Part shown: positions 18,901-27,818 of the stretch, piece after piece
Numbering within the stretch: the stretch's first letter is position 1
Layout: every line of letters begins with the position of its first letter
Assembly (NCBI GenBank): GCA_949299115.1
Contig: CASFZH010000005.1
Span: forward strand, 1 to 64,000
Origin: an uncultured Helicobacter sp.
GTDB lineage: Bacteria > Campylobacterota > Campylobacteria > Campylobacterales > Helicobacteraceae
Direction: 5' to 3'
Length of the DNA: 64,000 nucleotides
Position numbers and translations under genes: made by a program
The notes under the pieces: generated by a model
Seen by the model: the letters and a program-made list of their open reading frames with translations, nothing else
Database searches by the model: none
Told to the model about the DNA's origin: nothing

Positions 18901-20783
18901 ATCATGAAGATACTGTTTTTATTTCCAATGATTCTCATGCACCTAACGACAAGGCTACCACAGTACATACTGCTTATTCATCAAGTATATGTTGTGTTTT
19001 TAGGTTTCTTACAAATAAGACTGACAGTGCCAACCTTGTGCAAGAGCTATTGCAGAGTTTACTTTATGATTTTTCACATTTTCATGATATGGCTTATTCT
19101 TACGTATATGCAGATGAAATAAAGACAGATTCTGCAGTTTCTGGCATTTCTACACAACAGCAAGCTTTTTTGGTGTATATTAAAGCAGATTCAACCTGTA
19201 TTGTGTCATTTTGTGATATGCTTTCCAAGACTTTGCCCATGTCTTTTAATTTTATCTTTCAAGATATTCAACAAGTAGATATGATTGATTTTGCGAAATA
19301 TCCAATACCACAGAAGATAATAAGCAAGATTCCCAGTGTTTTACAACTTAATAGCTTTATTGATTCAAAACATGAAAACTTTTATAATATTACACCTTTT
19401 GTTAAAATTATGAGATTTGACAATATGAAAGCGAATTGTATTAATGCAGGTGATTCTGTAAATTTTCAAAAATACAATACTGAATTAAAAACTTTAGATA
19501 CTAACACTAACTTCATAAAACAAATTGTGGCATACTTAGCTTATCAAATTTTAGAATCCAAAAAAGTAATTTTACAATGCAATAATCGTGTGTTTGCATT
19601 GTCAAGAAATTACGATAACAATATAGTGTGTCGTGATACACAAGATAACAGAAAAAGAGTTATTTTTGCTGATTTATACAATGCTTTGAGCTACTTACGT
19701 CTAAATGATTCACAAAAAACGGCAATAGCAAGTTTTGAAAAGCCCTTCATAAAAGCTTACAGTAAGGATGCTTTTTCATCATGTTTTGATTCATCAGTAT
19801 TATTTGCAGCCCTACCTAATGATTGTATTATATTTTTGCTTTTTTATCATTTGAGACAATTTGATGAAAGCATTGACTATTTATTTTATTGTAATATTGA
19901 ATCTCCTCATAATATTATGGTGCATTATGTTGATACAAGTGCCACCGATTTGTCTTCTTTTGATAATACTTTCAGTGTTTCAAAAGATGGCATTATGATG
20001 ACACACTCTAAACAACATAAAAACTTGCTTGATATACTATATACCAATCCAACGCAAAACCAGCGTTTTATTGTATATTTATCATCGCATCAGCCATCGC
20101 AATTTTTGATTGAAAACCCAAAAAATATAGATTCTAGATTCCAAGAAATTCTTAATATTGATATTTTGCTTAGTCTCGTGGATTACTTAAAGACTTTATA
20201 TCATTATAAAAATGGTGATAAACTTATTAAAAACTTTGTTAAAGAAAATATAGCCCTTGCACAAACATGGAATCTTAGTGAAGAAAATATTATGAATTTA
20301 GGGCTACACGATTTATTGCAAGGTACCAATACCAACAAAGATTCCCCCATATACAACCGTTCACAGAATTTACTTGATATTTTTCTCATTATTGAACAAT
20401 TATTGGGACTTAAAAATAGCGTTATTGAGATAGCCAATAAATGTTTACGGGATAGAGGTCCAAGGATAGATTATAAGCTCATAAGACATAATGATAGCAT
20501 TATATTGGACTTTCCTCGTTTATTACGAAGTGTTATGAGCTTTCAACTAGCAGGTGTGGAACATGAACTCTTATGCTATGGTATAATAGATTCTATGGCA
20601 GAGTTTATCGGCGTATTAGCATCTGATATGATGTTGAATTATGGAGTAAATGAGGTATTTATAGGTGGGGACTTGCTTTTGGAGCAATGTTTTCTTGATA
20701 AAATTACGAATGCTATCCCCAAGAATATGGTATGCAATATAACACAACATACGGATATATATAAAAGCTTTTGTGCTTTTTAG
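18897..20783 (+). CDS. hydE: Hydrogenase accessory protein HydE
   Basis: 628 residues, cytoplasmic by composition. Position as the fifth gene after hydD, with a 4-base overlap, matches the hydABCDE order of H. pylori and Wolinella. The last 120 residues (FQLAGVEHELLCYGIIDSM, VFIGGDLLLEQ) resemble the C-terminal kinase-like part of HypF. HydE is needed for an active hydrogenase in relatives, but its step is unknown. The N-terminal 500 residues diverge strongly and the protein is longer than I remember for H. pylori. Confidence 0.85.
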   Translation: MNHEDTVFISNDSHAPNDKATTVHTAYSSSICCVFRFLTNKTDSANLVQELLQSLLYDFSHFHDMAYSYVYADEIKTDSAVSGISTQQQAFLVYIKADSTCIVSFCDMLSKTLPMSFNFIFQDIQQVDMIDFAKYPIPQKIISKIPSVLQLNSFIDSKHENFYNITPFVKIMRFDNMKANCINAGDSVNFQKYNTELKTLDTNTNFIKQIVAYLAYQILESKKVILQCNNRVFALSRNYDNNIVCRDTQDNRKRVIFADLYNALSYLRLNDSQKTAIASFEKPFIKAYSKDAFSSCFDSSVLFAALPNDCIIFLLFYHLRQFDESIDYLFYCNIESPHNIMVHYVDTSATDLSSFDNTFSVSKDGIMMTHSKQHKNLLDILYTNPTQNQRFIVYLSSHQPSQFLIENPKNIDSRFQEILNIDILLSLVDYLKTLYHYKNGDKLIKNFVKENIALAQTWNLSEENIMNLGLHDLLQGTNTNKDSPIYNRSQNLLDIFLIIEQLLGLKNSVIEIANKCLRDRGPRIDYKLIRHNDSIILDFPRLLRSVMSFQLAGVEHELLCYGIIDSMAEFIGVLASDMMLNYGVNEVFIGGDLLLEQCFLDKITNAIPKNMVCNITQHTDIYKSFCAF

Positions 20784-20807
20784 TATAGAGTATTGAGAGA
20801 GTATAAT

Positions 20808-21278
20808 ATGATAATTTTGGGTATTGATCCCGGTAGTAGAAATTGCGGTTATGGCATTATTAAATGCCATAACCGCAAATCATCGCTCATCGATGCGGGG
20901 ATTATTAAAATACAAACAAGGACATTGCAACATCAGATTGTTGAGTTTGTTGAAGGTATAGATTTAATTTTTAAAAGTTTTAAAATCAATGAAGTAGCAA
21001 TGGAAGATATTTTTTATGCTTATAATCCCAAAACTGTAATCAAACTTGCCCAATTCAGAGGTGCTATCAGTCTAAAAATTTTGCAAGATATTGGAAATTT
21101 TGCAGAATACACACCATTACAAGTTAAAAAATCCCTTACGGGTAATGGTAAAGCCGATAAAAAACAAGTGGCGTATATGGTAAAAGTCTTACTGGGATTA
21201 CAAATTGAAATTAAACCATTAGATATTAGCGATGCATTAGCAGTGGCACTTACCCATGCACAATATTTACGTTGCTAA
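20808..21278 (+). CDS. ruvC: Holliday-junction resolvase RuvC
   Basis: 156 residues. [16 protein letters not shown] carries the first catalytic aspartate, AMEDIF the second acidic residue, and [13 protein letters not shown] the C-terminal acidic pair. RuvC cleaves Holliday junctions with RuvAB; ruvA is at 45.4 kb here and unlinked. It begins 24 bases after hydE, so it is probably co-transcribed with the hydrogenase operon. ATG 20808 gives the standard N-terminus; a TTG 15 bases earlier is not needed. Confidence 0.95.
   Translation: MIILGIDPGSRNCGYGIIKCHNRKSSLIDAGIIKIQTRTLQHQIVEFVEGIDLIFKSFKINEVAMEDIFYAYNPKTVIKLAQFRGAISLKILQDIGNFAEYTPLQVKKSLTGNGKADKKQVAYMVKVLLGLQIEIKPLDISDALAVALTHAQYLRC
20843..20878 (+). 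repeat. Perfect 16-bp inverted repeat inside the ruvC start region
   Basis: Arms 20843-20858 and 20863-20878 are exact reverse complements around a 4-base loop (ATTA). The hairpin lies 35 bases inside ruvC and codes for ordinary RuvC residues 13-23. No T-run follows, so it is not a typical terminator. Confidence 0.9.
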
Positions 21279-21742
21279 TATAACAAATATTGATATTGCA
21301 GTTTGTTTGGATAACGACGAATTGTAAATTAGTTAAACCATAAACATTTAGCACATAAAAACAAAATATCACATAATTCACATCGTTTTTTTTGTTATTC
21401 TAATCCATCTTTACTTTTTAGATTAACCAAAGGTAGATTGTATTACTTGTCTTTCATTACAATAACCTAATGAAGCAATCCCATTTAGTTAATAATATTT
21501 ATATAGTTTCGTAAACTTGTAATCAACATAAAGTTACTATAAGCTTCTATCGTATTCTCCACATTATACTAAAACATCACTATAAAGCCAAAATTCTCAA
21601 AATTTGCAAAATGTATTGCAACAGATTTCTTCAAAAAACACAAATAAATAGATTCAAAGCCAAGTTATGCGGTACTCTAGAATCTAGCAGGGTGAGTGTC
21701 AAGCTACAAAAACCAGTAAAATACATCACGCAGTTTTAGAAT
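21279..21742. other. Gene-free left edge of the island
   Basis: About 460 bases with no open frame of note and no recognisable RNA. It separates ruvC from the prophage remnants. I looked for a copy of the tRNA-Ser 3' end as an attachment site and did not see one. Confidence 0.5.
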
Positions 21743-22305
21743 CTAGTCTGCATAGCTACAACTATTACTCACTATTGCCTGTGCAACTTCATTTGCGTTA
21801 GCAGTGGTATTATGTAAATCGTTTTGTTATCATTTGTCTGTCTGCTTTAGTGGAGCTATAGAAGTTTTGAGTGTTTTGGGCTTGGGTAGCAAACGTGCTA
21901 TTTACGAGTCCATTTGTATTAAGATTTGGTGGAGTATTTATAGAAGAGTCGCTATTAAAATCTACGCTTGATAGGGCATTTGTGCCTTACATTTTGTAAT
22001 CTATGCTTGGCTTTAGGCTGTATCATTTGCCTTAGATTCTTCTTTAGAATTAGAATCTGTAATGCCTAAAAAATCAGTAACCACCCTCGCTCCGCTTAAA
22101 ATCATATCAATCCCTTTGCCTATCCAATCAAAAATCCCGCTAAACCAATCTATAATCGGTGATATTACCTCCTTTATCCACTCCCATACTGTTAAGCCTA
22201 GGAGCGATAGATTCCTAATTCTCACACACATACGAAATAGCTGCACCTAAACCCACAATCAATGTGCCTATACCTGTGCTAATAAGTGCACCTCTCACAA
22301 CCCAC
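21743..22305 (-). pseudogene. Remnant of a phage tail tape-measure protein
   Basis: Minus-strand pieces in several frames join into one decayed C-terminus. The pieces are WVVRGALISTGIGTLIVGLG, then WEWIKEVISPIIDWFSG and ILSGARVVTDFLGI, then FATQAQNTQNFYSSTKADR, ending with NANEVAQAIVSNS before a stop. The alternating glycine-rich hydrophobic and tryptophan-rich W-x-W-I segments are typical of tape-measure proteins of Mu-like and P2-like phages. At least three frameshifts separate the pieces, so the gene is dead. Confidence 0.65.
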
Positions 22306-22384
22306 ATACTCTCACATGAAAGAGCTTTGAAAAAGCACAGCGGTTATTCTCCATGCCTTTGTAACTGCGAATTTCAAAGCTTTT

Positions 22385-22782
22385 TTGATACAAATAGAAG
22401 CCACGTTATTACCCTAGCACCTATAGAATTCCGAATGTGTCTCAATAGCTATGATGTGCTAGAAATCATATACGGAGATTTTACCAAAGATTACAGACAA
22501 AATCATGACATATTTGTACGCAAAATATATCACTTGATATACCACAAAATCTTGCAAATATGGAGAATCTAGATAATGAAGCACTGCTTGCGATGATATT
22601 TATAAAATTGATATCCTAGAGCATATTTGGCTTGAGATGTTTGTTTCCCCACAAATAGTATATCAGAGCATGTTTCCTCGCTAAGTATCATTGAATTTTT
22701 AACCAATACACTTTATCAAGTCATACTGCATAAGCTTACATTTGAGATTTTGTCACTGATACAATCATAGAATCTACAAAAA
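22385..22782 (+). pseudogene. Decayed coding sequence, unidentified
   Basis: Three plus-strand frames each give protein-like stretches in succession: VITLAPIEFRMCLNSYDVLE, then IPQNLANMENLDNEALLAM, then LSIIEFLTNTLYQVILHKL. This looks like one gene broken by frameshifts. I recognise no family. Its strand is opposite to the phage tape-measure remnant beside it. Confidence 0.35.
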
Positions 22783-22859
22783 CAAGAGTGAGCTAAAAAG
22801 TATGTAAGCTAGAGATACATGCCTAGCAATCACTAAGAGGCTTTTGTATCTAGGCTTGC

Positions 22860-23564
22860 TTATAGCTCACAATAACGCTTTGCTCCTGCATTTTTGAGAA
22901 TCTCCTTATTCACCCCTATGGCAACATCTAGGGCTGTTTGCTTATTATCGTTTGCATTTATATCTACACCCAATGCCAAAAGCACTTTAGTAGCTATGCC
23001 CATAGGCTCTTGAGTGGAACTCGCAGCTATCATAAGCGGGGTTTGCGCGATTAATTCCCCATTGTGATAGACTTGTGTCCTTGTCTGCATATCTGCTCCA
23101 AATTTGGCAAGTAATCGTAATGTATCTGCTTGCTGATCGTGTGCACATTTGTGAATGATATTCCACCCACTCTGCCCTATCGTCTCAAAACTCGCTCCCT
23201 TTTGTAGTAAAAAATGTATCACTTCTGCATTGTTCCCGCCAAGCTTGATATAGTATTGCAATACATTATTTTCGCCATCGGTATCGTTTGCTTGTAATCC
23301 AAGACTAAGCAAAAACTCCAAAAGAGTCCAATCTTGCGTTTTCTCATACGCTATGCACGCTTGATACAAGGTAAGCGGTGCATTAATCATCGCTTCTTGC
23401 TCAAAATCAAAATTCGCATCACAAAACACATCTTTAGGACGAAAATCTTTTAAAAAATTTTTAACTTCTTTGATATTGTTTGTAGCAATAAGATTCCATA
23501 ATTCATCTTGCAACCAATCTTTTTCTTGATAGCTCATTTTTTTGATATGCTCTAGTGTTACCAT
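22860..23564 (-). CDS. Cytoplasmic ankyrin-repeat protein
   Basis: 234 residues without signal peptide. Ankyrin-like repeats run from about residue 60 to the end: LTLYQACIAYEKTQDWTLLE, SGWNIIHKCAHDQQADTLRL, then QTPLMIAASSTQE and QTALDVAIGVNKE. Base composition looks less AT-rich than the flanking core genes, which suits a transferred gene. It lies in the prophage-derived island and faces away from the following plus-strand cluster. Function unknown; such proteins often bind partner proteins or act as cargo or immunity genes. Confidence 0.8.
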   Translation of the reverse strand: MVTLEHIKKMSYQEKDWLQDELWNLIATNNIKEVKNFLKDFRPKDVFCDANFDFEQEAMINAPLTLYQACIAYEKTQDWTLLEFLLSLGLQANDTDGENNVLQYYIKLGGNNAEVIHFLLQKGASFETIGQSGWNIIHKCAHDQQADTLRLLAKFGADMQTRTQVYHNGELIAQTPLMIAASSTQEPMGIATKVLLALGVDINANDNKQTALDVAIGVNKEILKNAGAKRYCEL

Positions 23565-23644
23565 ATTGAGTTTGCCCCTAATTGCAATATAAAAGGGATA
23601 TTATAACATTTTCATACGAATATATAGGATTATCTTAGAATGGA

Positions 23645-23824
23645 TTACATATCTTGATAATCACAATTATGCATTTCAATTCTTAGAGACATTAGAGACA
23701 GTCTTATCGATAGCTTAGCAATACCCTCGCCTAAGTCTATTTCTAAAGACTTCTTGACTTTACCCACTGATTTGTAGAGATCATCAAGCTCGGGCTTTAT
23801 TCTTAAGCTCAATTCGGTTTGCAT
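23645..23824 (-). CDS. Small protein of unknown function (59 residues)
   Basis: A short frame beginning MQTELSLRIKPELDDLYKSV with an AAGGA ribosome site 6 bases upstream, which is the main support. The N-terminal half (charged, PELDDLY) resembles the start of small phage or plasmid regulators and RHH/antitoxin-like proteins, but this is only a resemblance. The C-terminal half may be a frameshifted tail. It is divergent from the membrane-protein pair at 23.9 kb. Confidence 0.5.
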   Translation of the reverse strand: MQTELSLRIKPELDDLYKSVGKVKKSLEIDLGEGIAKLSIRLSLMSLRIEMHNCDYQDM

Positions 23825-23917
23825 AGAAATCCTTAATGTTTGTGGTATAATGAGTGTATTGTATGATTTATAAAACGCAAAGGGTTAGCACAATTTATAA
23901 TTTATAAAGGAGTCGCA

Positions 23918-24235
23918 ATGATTAAGATACGACTTTCACTACTAGAATCTATCAAAGACTTTTTTATGGGCTTAGGTGCATTGCTTGTGGTGGGATTTTT
24001 TGGTATTGTGCCAATTTTAATCGTCCTTTCTGTGTGGTTTCCTTCGCTTATGCTTTTTACAGAAGAACTTGCAGCTGGTGGTTTTACTGTCATTCTTGCC
24101 TTACTTGCTTTGGTGGTTGTATTCTTTTTCTGTGTGCCTTTTAAGATTCTAGCAGGGATTTTGAGTGTCTTTGTGGAATTTGTCAGCGATGAGGAATATG
24201 AACGATATAAAATAGAGCGAAAGAAGCGACAATAA
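23918..24235 (+). CDS. Small two-helix membrane protein, unknown
   Basis: 105 residues with a strong AAAGGAG site. Two long hydrophobic segments (about residues 15-45 and 52-85) are followed by a charged cytoplasmic tail (EEYERYKIERKKRQ). No family recognised. The next gene, also a small membrane protein, begins 5 bases after its stop, so the two form a pair. Possible roles such as holin-like, immunity or defence effector are guesses. Confidence 0.7.
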   Translation: MIKIRLSLLESIKDFFMGLGALLVVGFFGIVPILIVLSVWFPSLMLFTEELAAGGFTVILALLALVVVFFFCVPFKILAGILSVFVEFVSDEEYERYKIERKKRQ

Positions 24236-24240
24236 TATAG

Positions 24241-24564
24241 ATGGAAAAGATGTATAGAGAATTGAACGATAAACAAAAGGCATTGCTCACGCAATCACAC
24301 CTAGAGTATTGCACACGCAAAGCAATAAGGGTATTTTGGATTATATTTGGTGGCATTGGTGGTTTTGTGGCGTTTGTTGCTTTCAGTTGTATGATATTTG
24401 GTGCAAAAAGTGAGATATTTGGCTATGTGGTGGCATATTGGCTTGTCTCACTTCCTATTTGTGCTATTTTGTCGTATGCTTTGGTGGTGGTTGCTATACT
24501 CGTTGGTGGAATCTATGAGGGCATTGCATGGCAGAGTAAGTGGTATCGTTTCACAAAAAGATGA
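24241..24564 (+). CDS. Small membrane protein, unknown
   Basis: 107 residues. A charged N-terminus (about 30 residues) precedes two hydrophobic segments with glycine-rich helices (IIFGGIGGFVAFVAF, ALVVVAILVGGIYEG). Immediately follows the 105-residue membrane protein and is probably translated from the same message. No recognised family. Confidence 0.68.
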   Translation: MEKMYRELNDKQKALLTQSHLEYCTRKAIRVFWIIFGGIGGFVAFVAFSCMIFGAKSEIFGYVVAYWLVSLPICAILSYALVVVAILVGGIYEGIAWQSKWYRFTKR

Positions 24565-24623
24565 GGGAATCTTAAAACCGCTATCATTGCGTAAAAACTG
24601 CCACTTTAGCATTGGAGCTAGCA

Positions 24624-25115
24624 ATGATAAATTTTAGAAACCTAAGCAATGCCACCAAAAACGAAGCAAAACATCAAGAGAATCTAGCTAAAGATCGTCA
24701 AGCCCTTGCCTCGCCCCTTACATACATCACTCCAAGAGAAAATGAAAAAATCATAAAGATTGATAAGTTTATTTTTACAACCTTTGCCAATATTGAAAGC
24801 TTAGAGTATGAGCTAAGTTTGGGGATTAAAAAGATAGAAGCCATTAATGCCAACTATTACCTAAAGATTGGTGGGAATGAGGAGCGAATAAGCTTTGAGG
24901 CTACAATCTTTGTGGAGTATCTGGAGCATTTTAATGGCTTAGTGGATAAGATAAAAGCACGAGTGCCTTTGTCTCTTTCTACCTTAGAATCTACTAAGAT
25001 TCGTAAGATTCTTATCGATAGCTTTCGTGCCAAGACAAAGGATTGGCTACTAGATTCCAGCAGGAATGCTACCTATCACACAAAGGAGTTTAGCATAAGT
25101 GGCGTGGTGCTGTGA
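24624..25115 (+). CDS. Possible phage tail protein of the P2 gpU type
   Basis: 163 residues starting MINFRNLSNATKNE; GGAG lies just upstream of ATG 24624. From about residue 44 the pattern is gpU-like: a KFIFTTFANIESLEYEL block, KIGGNEERISFEATIF, a helix and then a C-terminal strand region (TYHTKEFSISGVVL). The first 40 residues look like an added helical extension. gpU is a tail-end protein in contractile-tail phages. Strand is opposite to the tape-measure and D remnants, so a rearrangement, or a wrong call, is possible. Confidence 0.5.
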   Translation: MINFRNLSNATKNEAKHQENLAKDRQALASPLTYITPRENEKIIKIDKFIFTTFANIESLEYELSLGIKKIEAINANYYLKIGGNEERISFEATIFVEYLEHFNGLVDKIKARVPLSLSTLESTKIRKILIDSFRAKTKDWLLDSSRNATYHTKEFSISGVVL

Positions 25116-25122
25116 GTGTTAA

Positions 25123-25168
25123 ATGTTTAATTAAGTTATTCTAAGATGTTTAATTAAGTTATTCTAAG
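25123..25168. repeat. Two perfect 23-bp tandem repeats
   Basis: Units 25123-25145 and 25146-25168 are identical. They contain the palindromic core TTAATTAA and lie 85 bases upstream of a small acidic-protein gene; they could be an operator or a simple duplication. Confidence 0.85.
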
Positions 25169-25254
25169 ATATTGTGAGATATTATTTATTGTATTTTTGA
25201 TTTTTTATTGTATAATGTGTCTTCGCAAATTTAAATACCACAAAGGGCAGATTT

Positions 25255-25479
25255 ATGAAAGAGCTAGATATAGGTGTAAGTATTCCACATAGGGACACTG
25301 CTTTTATGGACTCTATTATGCAGTCTTATATTGCTGATAGTGGGTTAGAATCAACAGGTGATGTGTATTTTCAAGATAATGTGCCACTTGAGCATAGTGA
25401 ATGCAAAATAAGCGATGATGAATTTTATGCGTTCTTAGGGGAATTTGGCATTAAGCGAGAAGAGTTTGATGAGTGGTAA
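25255..25479 (+). CDS. Small acidic protein, antitoxin- or inhibitor-like by context
   Basis: 74 residues starting MKELDIGVSIPHRD and ending KREEFDEW, strongly acidic (many D/E, few K/R). An AAAGGG-type site precedes the ATG. The last codons overlap the start of the next reading frame by 11 bases. Small acidic protein followed by an overlapping larger gene is the layout of many toxin-antitoxin and inhibitor systems, but no family is recognised, so this is inference. Confidence 0.65.
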   Translation: MKELDIGVSIPHRDTAFMDSIMQSYIADSGLESTGDVYFQDNVPLEHSECKISDDEFYAFLGEFGIKREEFDEW

Positions 25480-26267
25480 CACAAATCAAGGCTCATTTTT
25501 TAAATTATATGCAGCATTTTTAAGTATAGATTCCCTAGCTTCTTTTGTGTGCGGACGACAATACTCTCTCATAAATGATTTTTTTGATTGTTATTTGGGA
25601 TTGAGTTTCGGTAGGTGTGATTGTGATAATAGACTAAACGAAGTCAAAAAAAAAAATACTGAATAACCTTAAAATATATGTTGGTGAGCATTGGCAAACT
25701 AGGTTGTTCCCAGACAATATCCAGCATTCAGCCTATCTACCCTCAATCAAAAATAATCAAAATCTTAGCTTGGCGTTCAAAGAGCTTATTGATGCTGTGG
25801 AGCAATACGAAAAATGGAGAAGTTTGCTAAATGAGGAGCAAATACGCACTATCTACAAAAAGAATCTTGAAGATAGGCAAAAATATTACACCAACGAGAG
25901 TGAGGCGTTTGATGAACTTAATGATAAGTTAATACAATCAGTAAAGTTTGACAATAATAAAATACTCAAACAAACGCTTATAGAGTTTCATAATGCAATC
26001 TCTCACCTTGTTGCTGTGTATTATGGTAGGGCACAGGATGGAAAAAATATCAACAGAGCAATCAATCACTTTAGAAGAGGTGCATTGGATTCTTATAAGG
26101 CTATCATTAAGGATTTTTATCATATTCGCGATAATGAAACATATAATCCATTAAATGATTTAAAAGATATTAGAGAACGAGAGTATAAAAATATTGGAAA
26201 AGATGAGTCTTTGTGCAATGACTATAAAAAACTCACTGACAAAATTATAAAAACACTATTGCCCTAA
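25469..26267 (+). pseudogene. Unknown protein split by an A11 tract (two frames, about 265 residues if joined)
   Basis: The 5' frame runs from ATG 25469 (MSGNTNQGSFFKLYAAFLSI) to a stop at 25666; the 3' frame is open from about 25657 to 26267 but has no start of its own with a ribosome site. At the A11 run (25646-25656), losing one A joins them as NRLNEVKKKILNNLKIYVGE. The joined protein is mostly helical with NHFRRGALDSYKAIIKDFYH near the end, reminiscent of HEPN-like helical proteins but not identified. It may be switched by slippage or restored by polymerase slippage on poly-A, or the A count may be an assembly error. Confidence 0.6.
25646..25656. repeat. A11 homopolymer at the frame junction
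   Basis: Eleven A residues within codons for KKK. The present length ends the 5' frame 3 codons later (stop at 25664-25666); length 10 fuses it to the downstream frame. Confidence 0.85.
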
Positions 26268-26270
26268 ACT

Positions 26271-26632
26271 CTACCTCTCACTCTCAAACTCTAGGCTTAT
26301 ATTCCACGCATTAGAATCTATGCTATGGGTTACTTGTGTAATGATATGTGTGCTTGTAGCTCCTTGTTTGGTTAGATTTAAAAATCCCCCTGCAAATAAT
26401 ACTCTGCCTACTGCACTTAGACTGCCTTTAAACTGCTTGGCATTGAGGACTTGCAGTCTTGTGGTGGCGATTTGGTGGGCGTGGGTATCGTCTTTGGCAC
26501 TTGCACTCATTTTATAGATTGGCACGCCAGCTCCTACCTTTACCATTCGGGCATTCCCTGCTTCATCGGTGTAGGTGAGCTCAAGGCTTTTATAAGTTTT
26601 TTTTGCAAAATATTCAATCTCAAGACTTTTGG
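26271..26632 (-). pseudogene. C-terminal remnant of phage late control protein D (baseplate hub)
   Basis: The minus frame reads SLEIEYFAKKTYKSLELTY, then VKVGAGVPIYKMSASAKDD, AKQFKGSLSAVGRVLFAGGF and THIITQVTHSIDSNAWNISL. These are typical of the C-terminus of gpD-like hub proteins. A stop codon just upstream in this frame and the immediate abutment to the truncated integrase show that the N-terminal part is gone. It is therefore a remnant joined by deletion or recombination. Confidence 0.75.
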
Positions 26633-27645
26633 ATTATTTGGATAGGTGTGCCTTTGATGGCAAGATGTGAGGCGAAAGTATGCCTTGTCGTATGAATAAC
26701 CACTCTATGTTTTCTATCATTAGAATCTAGCTCTTTGTTAAAAAGCTCATTAAGTATTGTTTGCATAGCTCTAGTAAGTGTGCGTTCAGGAGTTTTAAAA
26801 ATAATATTGTGCGTATGCTCTTGCAAGACTTGCTTTGCCAAAGGTGTGAGAAAGGCAGTATATTTGGAGTTGTTTTTAAAATCTTGTATTTTAATCGTAT
26901 CGTTAGCGAAGTCAATATCTTCTAGTTTGATATTGCGAATGCTATTAAGTCTAGCCCCTGTGCTAAAAGCAAGCACAAAGAAATAATATACTTCTTTATT
27001 GCTGTGCTTCTTTGCCACCTCTAAGAGCCTCACACACTCATCTTTACTTAAAAATCGCTCTCTTGCATTATCTAGCTTTAGCTTTTTTACAAGCTTTAGC
27101 GGATTTTGTATTGGGATTTTATATTCTGTTATGGCAAATTCCATAATGGAGTGCAATCGGTCAAGGAGTTTATTGATGGTTTTGTTGCTTTTGCCTTCAA
27201 GTGATAGCATAAAGTCCGTGATGTGCTTTGTCTGAATATCTTGTGGAGCAAATCTACCAAAAAATGGAACGATGTGTAAAAGGCATTGACCTTTATAATC
27301 TATGAAAGTTTGGTGTTTTAGCCTTAGTTTTTGGATTTCAAGATAGCGTGTGATGATAGATTCTAAAGTAAGATTTATGGGCGTGTGTGGCTCATTGATG
27401 AGCTCAAGTCTTTTTAGCGAGGCTTTTTTCTCGCTCCAACCACTAGCTTTTGTGCCGACTTTACGCTCGTGTCTTTCGCCATTTTCATCTGTCCATCGCA
27501 CATAGTAGGCAATATCGCCATTATTTAGCTCCTTACTCCTCACCCCTTCGTATTTTTGACTTGTTTTATTTGTCCCCATTTTACTTTTTTGAGTGGTATT
27601 TTTTATCTCTATTTTAGAGCTTTTCATAGTTTTTTCTGTCCCCAA
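26620..27645 (-). pseudogene. Tyrosine integrase truncated before its catalytic tyrosine
   Basis: 341 residues. A SAM-like core-binding domain (about residues 90-175) precedes the catalytic domain with TGARLNSIRNIKLEDI (first Arg) and HTTRHTFASHLAIKG (H-x-x-R). The expected MRYAH-type tyrosine box is missing because the frame ends at IQIIQKS, right where the phage D remnant starts. The protein should therefore be unable to recombine DNA. It lies 173 bases from the 3' end of tRNA-Ser, the usual position for an integrase that used that tRNA gene as its target. The island is probably locked in place. Confidence 0.85.
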
Positions 27646-27818
27646 TCTGTCCCCGCTGAAAAAATATTTTGCGGTATTTTTAGATTTTTTACAAGATTAT
27701 GCGTGATTATCTTTTAAAATCAAGATACGCGTATAATACCATAAAATAGAGGTTTTAGAGGCTATTTAATACGATAAAATATTATGAAGTATGATTTAAG
27801 ATTTGGAGTAAAAATATA

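Noticed and set aside
20616-20870. 84-codon minus-strand frame across hydE and ruvC
   Set aside because: It is antisense to two well-supported genes and has no support of its own.
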